Positions 38,201-47,144 are shown, counted from the stretch's first letter. The stretch: DNA of 64,000 bases from Caprimulgus europaeus (GCA_907165065.1 OU015550.1:3064001-3128000), one strand, 5' to 3'. The notes: generated by a model from the letters alone, not told the origin. Translations and numbers: made by a program.

Positions 38201-41200
38201 AAACTCCCCTGCTTGCATAAGTCTTTATTGCCTCCATTTGGGGAGAGCTTTGAGCAGCCAACAACACCGGAGCTGTTCCAGGCAAGAGAGTTTGCCTCCC
38301 TGCCCTGCACAGTCTCCCCAAGCACAAAAACCAGAGCAGAGCCTGAACAATGAGCACGATGAGCTCCAGACAATGTACACTCAGATGTACATATTTATGA
38401 GAGATGGAAAAAGAAAAATCCTTTCCAGTAGCCAGAAGGCATATGGGTTCACATTTCAAAACTTCTCCTTAGTAAAACCAGAGCACTCAGCATGGCCCAG
38501 GGGCTGCATTCCTGCAGGGATCCCAGCATCCTCCCCCAGTTCACAGCTGGGAGTGAGAAGTTGGGCTGGTACAATGCCCAACTACAGACCACAAAGTGGG
38601 AACACAAGCAGAAATGTCTCTGCTTTCATATGGGCTCCAGCATATTTTTCAAGCCCTGGTAACTACATACCTTATACCATAGCCCTTACACTCCTCATCA
38701 GATGCTAAAATGGAGAACCCACAGCCCCTTCAAGTATATCTGTCTGCACCCCTGTTCCTAACACACCTTGAGAAAGGGAGACTTGGTTTAAATAAGAGAA
38801 AATTTTCTAACCTGCAAAGATTGAAACTGGCAAATAAAACTATAAATATAAAATATAAATAAATAATAAATTGCAAATATAAAATATAAATAAATAAACA
38901 AGGGGGTCTGTAGAGCTGTCCCTCTCAGAGGTTTTTCAGAAGTTGCCAGACAAACACTGGTCAGGAATGGTTTTGGTAGGACCTGATCCTGCCTTGGGGA
39001 TGGGGAAAGAGGCTCCATGACTCTTCAGTCCCAACCAAACTATTTCCAAGACTCCTGTGCAGGATTTTTGTCAGTGTGTGCACATCTAATGGACACTTGC
39101 CCTATTAAAAACCTGCTGATTTGCTGCTCCAGTGACACATCTGACCCTAAAGCACAGAACAGGGATGTCCCCCTGGCAAGCACTTGACAGAGTTTCAGTT
39201 AAAGGCAGGCCAAAATGAAAGAGGAAAAAAACAAAACCATTAAGCCAAATCCAAACTTCACCAGGAGGTGACACTCAAGGCACATCACAACGTCGGGCAC
39301 AAAGGAGAGTTGGCTGGAGCTGCCTGGTCAGTGGCACCATCTCCTCCCCTCTTGATGCACATAATTCCCATCAGCATCCCACACAGCACTGCCAGGAGCA
39401 GAGTAAGGACAAACAGGTCTCCTTCCTTCCTTCCTACAGGTGCCCAACAATGCCAAACACGTTTCAGATTAAAAAAATAAATACAAAAAATAAAAGAAAA
39501 GATCCCCATATGTCCAACAAGCTTTGAGAGCTCTGTGGGTAGGTTTGCTGCCCAGTTTCATTTGCAGGCTCCAGATGGTAGGCTTCCACTTTTCTCAGCA
39601 GCTCATTTAGATTTATAGCACTTTAAATCCAATCTGCATGATTCATTTGCTTCCAATTAAAGAAGACAAAGCTAGTTTGTGCAGTGCACAAACCTGAGCT
39701 ATGTGACAGCTTTTTCTGCTTTGGCTCTGCTTGACTGGTTGGTTCCTTCATACAAATTAAAGAACCAAATTCAAGGTTGCAGGAGTTACTGAAGCAAAGT
39801 TGCTGCTCCATCTCTTAACTTTGCTTCTATCATTGGATTTTCAGAAGTCCTTCAGGCCTGGAACAGACATAATGCATGGACCTCCTACTGAAGAAAAGAT
39901 GTTGGGAAGGAAGGGGCATAAAAAGCAGCTGTTAACTATTTCTTTAACTTTTGGGAGACCAAGCTTCTGACTTTCTTATCTCTTCCTCAACACGATATTA
40001 AATTGTAGTCCAGCCATATATAAAAGCTTTCCCCTTCTTCTAAATATCCCAAATATGTGGAAAGATGAAACATCCTACTTTGATCTTGTATATTATGACA
40101 TCTCATTCTGCATGGGAGCTGAGAAGTTGGAAGCACCAACTAAGCAAGGACTCTCACACTTTGCACCTGGACTTTTTTTGGTTCTCCCACCTGCAGCCAG
40201 GCTATTGAGAAAACATCCAGGTTTGCATGACAGGTACAGCTTTGCATCTTCTTCATCAAACTTGGTCAGAAACTGGTAGAAAGCTGGTCAGAACTTGTGA
40301 TGAACCTAACAGTCTGTGTATTAATCATATTTCTCTCCTTAAAACCAAGGCAAAGAATTCAAAAACATTAACCTTGTTCTTGAAAGCACTCCAGCTGTCT
40401 TGAAAACTGAACTGAGAGTTTCAAATAATGCACTTGTCCAAAATAGAAAATCCAAAATAGAATATTTAAACAAAAATCCACAAGAAAGTGAGCTCAATTT
40501 CATCTTTATATTCCTTCTTCCTTCCACATTTTAATGCTGTTACTGACAGTTTTAGAAAGCTCTTTTCAAGCAGCTGAACTGCTCACTGATGTTTCCCCAG
40601 AAGACATTTGATGCTGTAAAATTCCCATCTGGATTTCTGTAAAAGTCACTGATACAGATGAGCTTCATGTAAAGATATCTGTGCTTAAAGAGATCTGTAC
40701 TGGAGTATTTCCTGAAATAGAAGTCTGCAAAAACCAAACATAATTCCAAGCAGTTAGCAAGCCCAGGGATTTTGAATGGATGTTTCTAAGGTACCGCAGA
40801 TCAAGCAGAGTGAGAGTTATAACTAAACTCTGAGCAACAGAAATCTGCCACAGATGGCTAGGTCCCAAATAATTTGTCTGGAAGCAACCATGGTGTGGTG
40901 GCTTACAGCAGAAGTATCTCAAGATGGATCAGACCATTATGCCATGCTGGCCTGCAGCTTCACCATAAATAAAAGTGAAAAATGGTGTCTGAGAAGACAC
41001 CACCAGGAACTTTCTTATCAGCTTCCTTAATTGCTCAGCCTCAGTGCATCCTAAGTGCTGATGTCATGCCTTTTTGTAGCTCAAGAACAACTAAAAGCAA
41101 GAGAGGAGCAAAACAGGCAAGAAAACAGGAACAGAAGACTAGGGCTGAAGGGTCAGACGACACAACAGACTTTACATCAAAAAAGAGAGACTGATGCAAT

Positions 41201-44200
41201 AAGCAGGACATGAAGGACTGGGGAAAAGGAGGCATGAACATTACTGCCTTCCCTTCTCCCCACCACCACCAAAAGAATTAATTGTCCATTCAAATGACAA
41301 ATACAGCATTATGCAATTTGTAGGAGAAAAGGCAGGAAAATTCACTCCAAACAGCCCAAAGAGAAAATGCATCCATGTTTAAGCAGGAAAAAAAAAAATA
41401 ATTAAATTTCCTTCTCTTTGCATTTATCAGCAACACTAGCACACAAAACAAAACCTAAAGCATTTTAATTGAAATAACATTACCTTTCAGAAGTCATCCA
41501 GCCAAATCAAGCAAACTGACCATCACCGTGAGTCCTACAAGGCTAAGCAATGATGGAGCCCCCAGGAAAGCAAGGAAAAGCTTCCCTTAAATAATGTTTT
41601 CTATAACTGCTTTGAAGAAAGAAACCCACAGTAAATAAAATGGTTGCATTTTACTTGTCCCCAAGCAGCCTGCAAACTGAACAGGTATAACTGCAACTGG
41701 ATGACATTGCACCTGGAAGCACGCGAGTGCAGCTGGGAGTAGTGATGCAGTGAAATGCTGACAGCAAAGTACACACCTTGGCATTGATATATGGGTCAAA
41801 GGGGCCGTACTTTTTGAGTTCTTTGATCTCAAGAGCATTCTACAAAAAGGAAGAGGAAAAAGAAAAAAAAAATGTGATCATGAAATGGGTGAGATATAGC
41901 AACAAAGCAATGGGTGACTCCCAAGGGGGGGAAGTGACAGAACACAGCATCTCGTTCCAGTCAAAGCTATTAACAGCAGAAGCCATTCCAGCTGCTGATT
42001 CCTGTAACTTGAACCACTGTGCATTTCATTTTCAAGACTCCAAACACAAGCAGCACAAGCTATTCAGCTGACTTTTGTCATTTAAAAAGGTTCCTACTAA
42101 ACAGACATTAATGAAACATTACCTGGAAGGATTACACTAAGCTTTTAATATTTTGCAAAGGTTTCCCCTATACCTGTCCTACTCAGAGCAGAACAGTTTA
42201 CACTCAGGGTCCTCAGTCAATTCTTATCAGATTGATTGTAAACAGCTAACTACACATCTCAAATCTATTTAAACAGACTGAATGCCTGCAGCTGTGCATG
42301 AAGACATTATTAAGCACAGCTTCAAACTGGAAAACTATCAACAAAGACATTAAAATATACACTCTTGGTTATTTCTGCTCCATTGAGGAGTGGCAGTGAA
42401 TAGTGTTATCACTGCCTTTTTCATTTTGTGATGCTTTAGAAGCAACCATTCAGCCCTGGAGCAGCCTTGTGCATTGAGTTAGCCATCTCACACTGAGGAA
42501 CAGAAAACTTAAGCATGGCACTTTGGTCCCCTCAAAGTATGACTGGAAGCAGGATTAGAACTCCTAAACCCAACTCTGAAGGGAGTTTGCTCCTCAGCTT
42601 CTGAGAAGTATACACAGCAGGTCAAAATTAAACAGCAGCAACTCACAGTTCCCAGCTGCTCATCTTGACTTTGACAGATTTTGCTAAATTTGAGTCATGA
42701 GCTCATCTGACCTACTTGTGAAATAACTTCTGAGTTAATACATATTTTTAGCCTTCTGGTACGAAGGCAGACAAACTTATGGTTTACTCCTCTCCTCCTG
42801 GATGAAAACCCAAGTGATTTAGGAGTTGATTCACAGGGACATTAGATATTCCTGCCTCATGGACAGGACAACCAAGTGCTACTGTAGCTTTAGCAGCCTG
42901 ATTTGAATCTGTTACTGCATGTCTGCCCCAGCTCACTCAGCCAGAAGTATTTCAGTAACACTGCTCAGCTGGCCTCACTCAATAAATCAGTTCCCTTATC
43001 CAAAACTCTTAAACAAAAGCAATATTTGGGCCTTCCAGCAGTAGCATTTCAGAAGTTCCCTGGAATTTTAAGATACCTGCTGACTTCCACAGGGGAAATT
43101 ACATGGGAGCCAGCCCTCCAAGGCAGACACAGCAGTTGCTGTACAGAATAGCTATCGTACCAAATCAGTCTCTCAGCATCCTAGCCCAAAAACTATCAGC
43201 TTGACAAAGGCAAGAAACCCACCAGATATTTTTTTCTTGCCTGACTGAGAAAATAATTCTTTAAGATTAAGCTAGGGATTTATCTGGGGGCAAGTAAGGC
43301 TAAAATTATCTCACAACTTACAAATTAGTTAACTGGAGCAAGCGCTAGAGACAAGCCAGGAGAGGAGCTAAGAGAGCATGGCCAAACAAAGACTAAACAA
43401 AGCTGCTTTGATTAGTTCCCAAAGAAGGGAGCCAATGTCTCCTTTGACAGAACTAGAAACCTTCTCAGCTATCCAGCAACTGCAAGGAAAAACTACAGGT
43501 TAGTTTTAGAAGCCCAGTATGAAAGCAGGAGACCAATTCCTAGGTGTTGAGTGGTTCTCAGATTTATATATCTCTGTATGAACATATAGACCTTACTCAT
43601 TCCACCACTAACTCAGAACTGCAGGTATTGCTTTAGGCAGTGCCCTTCTTATCCCATTGGCAAGTAGGACTTTACAACCATTGCTACTATCTGGGAAGGG
43701 TCAGGAGTCAGCTGAAGTAGTCCCTCTCCATCCAAGGGAAGCAATTCAACGATGATATTAGAGAAAAACACGCAGACCTGCTCATTCACTTTAGTATGTG
43801 AAGGTCCTTGGTGGATGAGGAGCTTCACTATGTCTGCATCTCCTTTCCAAGCTGCCAGGTGAAGAGGGTAACAACCTTTACAGTCTGCCACGTTGGTCAG
43901 TGCATCATTCCTCAGCAGAACTTCCACAACATCCCTGCAAGAGAAGGAAATGTGAGTCCATAAGATGTTCAGCCCTTGTTTCACAGCTTACAAACTGCAG
44001 TATTTTACAAAAAGTTAATCTGAACACAAGTGTTTCAGAGATCCTCTTGAAATGTCATTTTAAAGCATTCCTATTAAATGCTGTACAAGGGAAAAAGCAA
44101 CCAAACAAACCAAATACTGCTGAGATGAGCTCAGGAAAGATCTATGTTACCTTCATACTAATGGAGCTGAATAGGGACTGAAGTTATCCACAAGCCACTG

Positions 44201-44792
44201 TGGTGAAAAGTGAATTGCACCAGCACAATGAAGATGAATCAAAATTTTAAGTCTATTCAATATCTTAAATAGCAATGAACAATGCAAGAGTTACCACGCT
44301 GAAGACTGGAGTTACTTCAAAACGTAATATGCACAAAAGCAAATCTTAAGTGGTGCAGGCACAGCAACACGTTGGACACCAGACAGACTGCAGAGGACTG
44401 TTACTGGAGAAGCCACCTTTCATATGTCCTGATATCTTATCCAAATTACTTATAAACAAAAGGGTGGTTGAAAACCTCAGTGTTTTGCCCAATTTTTAAG
44501 AGATGGATGCTCATTCTGTGCAGCAGCCAATGCCACTATAGCTTTACTACACTGATGCTCTTCACTTCTTGTCCTGAAGATGGTGTAGTGCTGCACCATC
44601 GCCACGTTTTCAGTGGGAACCGTGTTAGATTGGTGAATGAATGACACAGAAACCCTAACCTGTAAAGCACATAGGGGATACTATGATCAAAGGCATTATA
44701 AGATGACTCACTTATGACCATTCAAAGCAGCATGGTGCAGTGGAGTGTATCCAGTACTGTCAACGCAGTTCACATTTGGCCCTCTCCAGATG
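2202..44792 (-). CDS. ANKS1A: ANKS1A (Odin) adaptor protein, central part of the gene, partial at both ends
   Basis: Eleven constitutive coding exons plus one likely cassette exon join in phase to encode about 619 residues (640 with the cassette), roughly half of a protein of about 1,130 residues. The order seen is ankyrin repeats, a linker with acidic and proline-rich parts, a serine-rich linker, and the pre-SAM segment [18 protein letters not shown]. Known family biology: Odin is a cytoplasmic adaptor whose SAM domains bind EphA receptors and whose PTB domain binds tyrosine motifs. It limits growth-factor and Eph receptor turnover and signalling, and aids receptor export from the ER. ANKS1A is preferred over the paralogue ANKS1B because segments such as [34 protein letters not shown] and SGRSSD match my recollection of ANKS1A. 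The first coding exon and the SAM and PTB exons are outside the window. No frameshift or stop is seen. Confidence 0.96.
3387..3624. repeat. 22-bp AT-rich tandem array
   Basis: A unit of 22 bp combining AAAATAAAAATG and AATAAAAATT is repeated about nine times almost exactly. It then degrades into shorter AAAATA-type repeats to about 3624. Copy number is likely to vary between individuals. Confidence 0.95.
4820..4886. promoter_or_regulatory. CpG-dense islet, possible intronic regulatory element
   Basis: Eight CpG dinucleotides fall within about 70 bp in an otherwise CpG-poor intron, including GCGC, GCCGGCGC and TGCGG contexts. No TATA box or splice donor that would define an alternative first exon can be supported. 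This is a candidate enhancer or methylation-protected spot only. Confidence 0.3.
7125..7740 (+). mobile_element. Solo LTR of an avian ERVL-like endogenous retrovirus (old copy)
   Basis: The element begins TATCCTGGTTT, a degraded form of the usual TGTCCTGGTTT. It continues with AATAGAGCTAATTTTCTTCT and ends with the typical 3' section: a T-rich AAATTGTTTTTATCTCAACC stretch, CTCTCTCCCCCATCC, GAGCGAGCGGCTGCGTGGTG and TTGGGCTAAACC. This is an LTR type abundant in songbirds. The flanks read caggc before and caggt after, a plausible 4-5 bp target-site duplication. No gag, pol or env coding remains beside it, so it is a solo LTR left by recombination. Family name and boundaries are from memory. The divergence indicates an old insertion. 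Confidence 0.75.
17560..17700 (+). mobile_element. MIR-like SINE remnant
   Basis: CACAGATGGGGAAACTGAGG followed by CAGAGAGAAG and TTTGCCCAGAATCACTCA matches the core of the MIR SINE. Downstream, TGCTCTAGCCACAGGATGCT fits the MIR 3' section. MIR-type elements are ancient and shared by amniotes, so a diverged copy in a bird is expected. Confidence 0.72.
18139..18177. repeat. Tandem duplication of about 20 bp
   Basis: AAATCTTTCACTCACAGTC occurs at 18139-18157 and again at 18159-18177, a direct tandem duplication with a 20-bp period. Confidence 0.93.
19287..19858 (-). CDS. ANKS1A: ANKS1A coding exon 11: large serine-rich linker exon
   Basis: This 572-nt exon encodes about 190 residues from [18 protein letters not shown] to PSFASEWDE. 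Conserved blocks are [15 protein letters not shown], also present in the ANKS1B paralogue, then [20 protein letters not shown] and [20 protein letters not shown]. Serine clusters with upstream basic residues suggest kinase and 14-3-3 sites, which is inference. Between the conserved blocks the sequence is diverged and includes VVYATI (tyrosine codon 19593-19595), which fits an ITIM consensus. CpG and GC content are higher than in the flanking introns. The acceptor is catccccttgaag and the donor is GAG|gtaagg. It ends in phase 0. Confidence 0.97.
19859..26840 (-). other. ANKS1A: ANKS1A intron 10
   Basis: This 6,982-bp intron has donor gtaagt and acceptor catccccttgaag, with a long T-rich tract upstream of the acceptor. 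A small CpG-dense spot lies at 21.37 kb. Several plus-strand open frames of 70 to 135 codons show no family resemblance. No transposable element is recognised with confidence. Confidence 0.82.
26841..26958 (-). CDS. ANKS1A: ANKS1A coding exon 10: linker with [13 protein letters not shown]
   Basis: This 118-nt exon encodes [20 protein letters not shown] then [19 protein letters not shown], and ends one base into an aspartate codon. [13 protein letters not shown] is a near-exact family match and places the exon. The N-terminal third is diverged but keeps the basic-then-acidic pattern. The acceptor ctgtttttcatcag was chosen because it gives phase 0 and fits exon 9. The donor is a strong gtaagt. 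Other AG dinucleotides 14 to 30 nt further in are weaker alternatives for the start. Confidence 0.93.
27105..27135. repeat. Pyrimidine tract with a 13-C run
   Basis: T-rich sequence followed by 13 cytosines. On the transcribed sense strand this is a G-run about 165 nt before the exon 10 acceptor. Homopolymers of this size are prone to sequencing and replication slippage. Confidence 0.9.
28795..28846. repeat. Perfect tandem duplication of 26 bp
   Basis: Positions 28795-28820 and 28821-28846 are identical, beginning CATGTATAAATATTCCC and ending ATTAGCAA. A complementary TACATG lies just upstream at 28782. Such a small perfect duplication is likely recent. Confidence 0.95.
29944..29963. repeat. 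(CT)n microsatellite
   Basis: About ten CT units with no interruption in intron 9. Confidence 0.95.
30878..30970 (-). CDS. ANKS1A: ANKS1A coding exon 9: proline-rich SH3-ligand-like segment
   Basis: This 93-nt exon (31 codons, phase 0-0) encodes [20 protein letters not shown] followed by [11 protein letters not shown]. The first half matches the mammalian proline-rich motif closely. [10 protein letters not shown] looks like an SH3 ligand, which is an inference. The last ten residues are diverged. Among nearby GT choices, gtacat gives the phase that matches exon 10, and the alignment ends at a conserved glutamate. Being a multiple of three, the exon could be skipped in frame. Confidence 0.93.
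30971..32808 (-). other. ANKS1A: ANKS1A intron 8
   Basis: This 1,838-bp intron has donor gtacgt and acceptor ttctaaactgcag on the sense strand. It contains a (TCC)n run at 31.15 kb and no other recognised element. Confidence 0.85.
31147..31172. repeat. (TCC)n microsatellite
   Basis: About eight TCC units in a row. On the gene's strand this is a GGA purine run. Confidence 0.95.
32809..33005 (-). CDS. ANKS1A: ANKS1A coding exon 8: acidic and serine-rich linker
   Basis: This 197-nt exon completes the glycine codon and encodes 65 residues starting [20 protein letters not shown] and ending AAGVRP. The segments [20 protein letters not shown] and GRSSDRES are clear ANKS1A features. PYEALYNA contains a tyrosine of the kind this adaptor uses as a phosphorylation site in mammals, but phosphorylation here is inference. 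The acceptor is ccccctcacag and the donor is CCT|gtacgt. It ends in phase 0. Confidence 0.96.
33006..33099 (-). other. ANKS1A: ANKS1A intron 7, very short
   Basis: This 94-bp intron has donor gtaggc and acceptor tgtccccctcacag. It is near the lower size limit usual for vertebrate introns. Retention would shift the frame, since 94 is not a multiple of three. Confidence 0.88.
33100..33195 (-). CDS. ANKS1A: ANKS1A coding exon 7: linker after the ankyrin domain
   Basis: This 96-nt exon encodes [20 protein letters not shown] and [12 protein letters not shown], ending one base into a glycine codon. It corresponds to the variable linker that in mammals follows AALIEDH. Sequence similarity is modest here, but position, phase (1-1) and splice sites (ctccctgcag, gtaggc) all fit. 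Both ends have the same phase, so skipping this exon would keep the frame. The cDNA boundary is inferred from phase rather than from strong conservation. Confidence 0.9.
33196..34480 (-). other. ANKS1A: ANKS1A intron 6
   Basis: This 1,285-bp intron begins with gtaagt and ends with ccccacctccctgcag, a good pyrimidine tract. A roughly 69-codon open frame on the sense strand at 34.18-34.39 kb has no recognised relatives and no convincing splice sites. No repeats are identified. Confidence 0.82.
34481..34582 (-). CDS. ANKS1A: ANKS1A coding exon 6: end of the ankyrin domain
   Basis: This 102-nt exon completes the glycine codon and encodes [20 protein letters not shown] then [13 protein letters not shown]. 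It is the last ankyrin unit, with the LTALDIV motif, and the start of a capping helix. The acceptor is ccattgccatag and the donor is a strong gtaagt. It ends one base into the next codon, matching the two-base start of exon 7. Confidence 0.96.
34583..34869 (-). other. ANKS1A: ANKS1A intron 5
   Basis: This short 287-bp intron has donor gtgaga and acceptor cccattgccatag, a TAG acceptor. Nothing else is visible in it. Confidence 0.85.
34870..34945 (-). CDS. ANKS1A: ANKS1A coding exon 5: ankyrin repeat 6, first part
   Basis: This 76-nt exon encodes [20 protein letters not shown] then ILLAA, and ends one base into a glycine codon. It carries the [19 protein letters not shown] ankyrin motif that follows the DSNYQ end of exon 4. 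The acceptor is tttaatttgcag and the donor is gtgaga. The match to the family is close along the whole length. Confidence 0.96.
34946..35610 (-). other. ANKS1A: ANKS1A intron 4
   Basis: This 665-bp intron lies between exons 4 and 5. The donor is gtattc and the acceptor is atttaatttgcag on the sense strand. No repeat or other feature is recognised. Confidence 0.85.
35611..35907 (-). CDS. ANKS1A: ANKS1A coding exon 4: ankyrin repeats 3-5
   Basis: This 297-nt exon encodes 99 residues from [20 protein letters not shown] to DAGMDSNYQ, in phase 0 on both sides. Three consecutive ankyrin motifs are visible: [38 protein letters not shown] and [19 protein letters not shown]. The residue pattern fits ANKS1A better than ANKS1B at several positions, for instance [10 protein letters not shown] and MDSNYQ. 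The acceptor is gatcccccag and the donor is gtattc. This is the most conserved exon in the window and the surest basis for naming the gene. Confidence 0.98.
37671..37770 (+). mobile_element. Possible MIR-like scrap
   Basis: CACATTATTCTCATTTGACA, then GGGAAGGGAACCCAGG and a later ACACAGCCAGACTGAGG loosely resemble MIR core order. Very weak evidence. Confidence 0.25.
38841..38899. repeat. AT-rich direct repeat
   Basis: A 23-nt A/T string starting AAATATAAAATATAAATAAA occurs at 38844 and again at 38875, separated by 8 nt. Low-complexity sequence with little information beyond that. Confidence 0.8.
41777..41839 (-). CDS. ANKS1A: ANKS1A 63-nt cassette exon inside the ankyrin domain
   Basis: This exon is 21 codons, phase 0 at both ends. 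The peptide begins [12 protein letters not shown] and ends PFDPYINAK. The acceptor is very strong, with a pyrimidine run of more than 30 nt ending tttttgtag. The donor is AAG|gtgtgt. It falls between ...KVNEQ of exon 3 and [10 protein letters not shown] of exon 4, the loop between two ankyrin repeats, so inclusion would lengthen that loop without breaking the frame. I recall the main human product joining VNEQ directly to NNDNE, with this peptide only in some predicted isoforms, but that memory is not firm. No transcript evidence is available here. The clean reading frame, both splice sites and the perfect phase fit make a chance match unlikely. Confidence 0.82.
41840..43777 (-). other. ANKS1A: ANKS1A intron between exon 3 and the cassette exon
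   Basis: This 1,938-bp intron ends in a long pyrimidine tract on the sense strand just before the cassette exon. It contains one weak MIR-like remnant near 42.5 kb. Nothing else is recognised. Confidence 0.75.
42490..42580 (+). mobile_element. Possible MIR-like SINE fragment
   Basis: CACTGAGGAACAGAAAACTT, then GGAAGCAGGATTAGAACTCC has the order of MIR landmarks but weak identity. It could be chance. Confidence 0.4.
43778..43934 (-). CDS. ANKS1A: ANKS1A coding exon 3: ankyrin repeats 1-2
   Basis: This 157-nt exon completes the lysine codon and then encodes 52 residues from [20 protein letters not shown] to PSHTKVNEQ. It contains the second-helix pattern DVVEVLL and a full repeat with the [18 protein letters not shown] pattern. 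The acceptor is ctcttgcag. The donor reads CAG|gtctgc, where C at +3 is unusual and makes the site weak. The exon ends exactly in phase 0, so the downstream cassette can be included or skipped without a frame change. Confidence 0.96.
43935..44711 (-). other. ANKS1A: ANKS1A intron 2
   Basis: This 777-bp intron has donor gtgagt and acceptor ctcttgcag in the sense of the gene. It joins the two exons that make up the first ankyrin repeats. I see no repeat, RNA gene or other coding signal inside it. Confidence 0.85.
44712..44792 (-). CDS. ANKS1A: ANKS1A coding exon 2: start of the ankyrin-repeat domain
   Basis: This 81-nt exon encodes [20 protein letters not shown] followed by AALNGHK. It holds the TPLHHAA ankyrin signature that opens the repeat domain. 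On the minus strand the acceptor is ttttctgtcttgcag and the donor is gtgagt, so both are close to consensus. It starts with the last base of a serine codon and ends two bases into the lysine codon, which the next exon completes. Exon numbers here assume one missing coding exon upstream. A frame-shifted open frame covers the same bases but has no ankyrin character. Confidence 0.95.
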
Positions 44793-46896
44793 CTGCAAGA
44801 CAGAAAACGTACAGGGAACACTTAAGCATACACCAAACACGGACAGACAGCTGGCAAGGACGAGTTTCAGCAGAGTTCTCACACCAAGCTGGTTATCTGG
44901 AAGCAAACCAGTGACTGGACAGCTGTGGTTAAGAGCAGTAATACAGAAAACAGACTGCACAGCACTGCGTGGAGCAGAGGAGTTAGTGTCACAGAGCACA
45001 TAGCCGGTACGAGGATCCACTTCTCGATGCTTTATCAGACCATCCTGGTTTGAAATCAGAGCTCCCACATTTCCCACTACTAGACATCTTTCAGCCATAC
45101 ATGTGCTTGCCAAAAAGCATCTTCAGAGGAATGTGTGTCTATTAATGTTAACCACAAGAGACAGTAAACCATCAACCCACCGCTAATCCACACCCCTCTG
45201 AAGGACTCTGATGGGTCTGGGAAACGCTCTTCCCTCCATGGCAAGAGTCACTAGGGGTGTAAGTCAAAGACTGTGGGATCCACAGCCTGCTCTTGGTCAC
45301 CAGTGTGATTCCACATTGATTTCATACTGTCCAAAAATCATTTCCATCTGACAGCTGTTGGCAGCCTATGTGAAAGAGTAGGTGGTCTCAGAGCACTTCT
45401 GAGAATATTCACTTCCCTTCTTTGTTCAAAAGTCGAACACCAAGGATTTGGGGATTAACCCTGTAAAGGACTCATCTTCCCCTGCCAGGTGTCCTGTTTA
45501 AAACAGTGGAGAAATGCCTGTGTCAGAAGCTGGCACTGCTCCTGAGCTTGTTGTTAAAGGAGTTTGGTTCCTACTCCCACTCCTCACCAGTGCTACCACC
45601 CTCTCCCAGAAAGGGCACGTGAATGCAAATCCATATGTTCTTATAGGCAAATTGAAACCATTCACCTCTCCTGAAGACAGCCCTCTCCATTACAACCCAT
45701 CATGCCCTGTAAGCTGGCCTGTTGTAACACTTTCAAGAATTACACAGGATTCATTATAAGCCCAGACAATCATGCTTTTCCTAATAAAGTACATTTTTCT
45801 GCTTTATTTTCTTTAACTAGGGGTAGAACTTAACAGCACCCTCTAATCCCCAATTTAATTGGTTTAAAATAAACTCCTGCTTTTTATGATGTAGGCCTTT
45901 CCTGATCATTTCATTTCCTCCCCAGGATGTAATCACTACGACTCATTGTATGATACAGAGGCAGCCTGAGCAGTAACTAGGTTTTCTAAAATAACAGTCA
46001 TTACTAGAGGGCTCCTAGCCAGAAAAAACTCTGTACCACAGTGTATAAAAGCAGCAGGAAAGGCACCAAACCAGCAGGAACCTTGTGCAGACCAAGTGGA
46101 AATTCAGGAGTAAACTAAGCAGCACACTTATTCTCAAGCAGGTTTCAGGTGCCTCCTCCGACATTGAAAGTCTCTCCCCTCCAAGTGACTCCTGATCCAG
46201 CAGAATATTACAAAACAGCTTTGCAGCCCTGAGACAGACACAAGCTCGATTAGAGGAGAAGCAGCTAAGGGGAAACTTTATCCAAGAGGACAGGGAAGTA
46301 AGCTGCAAAATCCAATTTGCAAAGGATCAGGCAGCTTTCCCCAGAGGCAATCCCGCACGCCACACGCCATCCCGCGCTTCAGAGGCAAACAGCAAACCAA
46401 CACTCACATGCAACACATTTCAAATGCTACCAACATTTTCAGGATGATTATAAACTATGATGAGAAAATATGTGAGACACCAAAAAAACCAATCAGATTG
46501 AGTTCAGGAGATGCCCTACCCCATCCAGCTGCAAGAGTCCTGAAGTATGAAAGAGACTGAGTAATTCTCAGGCTCTGGTTTATTCTTGGCAGTGGGCTCA
46601 TGCAGTGTGGTTACCCAAATAATTTATTGCTGGATTTAAAGTGGCAATTAATGGTTAAAACCAGTGCCAGAAAGACCTGCATGTAGTCTGGAGCAGTTAT
46701 AAATCCTGTGCCTGTGCATCCCCTTGCACAAGCTGCTAACCCCACCAAAGGCAGAGAGTACAGTGGTTTTATGGGACATGTTTTGACGCTCAACTCAAAA
46801 CCCTTCAGGTTGTACACATGAAAAACCAGCAGCATTTAATACAAATATTTCTTTCAGTTGAAGGAAAACCAAGGTTAGTGCTGTAAAGGGCATAAA

Positions 46897-46972
46897 CCAA
46901 GTCACTTCCTCAAAGTGATCCACCCAGTCACAGCAAGACAGGGGATTGGAGCCCAGGATGCTCTCCCTTGTG
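46897..46972 (+). mobile_element. MIR-like SINE fragment
   Basis: AAGTCACTTCCTCAAAGTGA, then CAGTCACAGCAAGACAGGGG and ATTGGAGCCCAGGATGCTCT resemble the second half of the MIR core. Short and diverged. Confidence 0.55.
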
Positions 46973-47144
46973 AGAAAACACTTCCATAAACTTCCTTAGA
47001 AATTATGGTCACTGCTTTACAGTAAAATGCAAAGTTCACTCAAGGGACTCTGAGGAGGAGAAAAGCTGGGAGTCCAGGACAGAGCTGGTTCATCAGAGAG
47101 CGCTGAGCACTGCAGAAACCAACTGCTGCCATTTGAAGATATTA

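Larger units (their letters stand above)
35908..41776 (-). other. ANKS1A: ANKS1A intron between the cassette exon and exon 4
   Basis: This 5,869-bp intron has donor gtgtgt and acceptor gtgatcccccag in the sense of the gene. It contains an AT-rich direct repeat near 38.86 kb and a possible MIR scrap near 37.7 kb. A 156-codon open frame on the plus strand at 38.24-38.71 kb has no family resemblance and is treated as chance. Confidence 0.8.

Noticed and set aside
38238-38708. 156-codon plus-strand open frame
   Set aside because: No recognisable domain, no splice context, low-complexity mix. Lies in an ANKS1A intron and is most likely chance.
44760-45113. 117-codon minus-strand open frame overlapping exon 2
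   Set aside because: It reads exon 2 in the wrong frame and extends into intron. The ankyrin frame with proper splice sites explains the bases.
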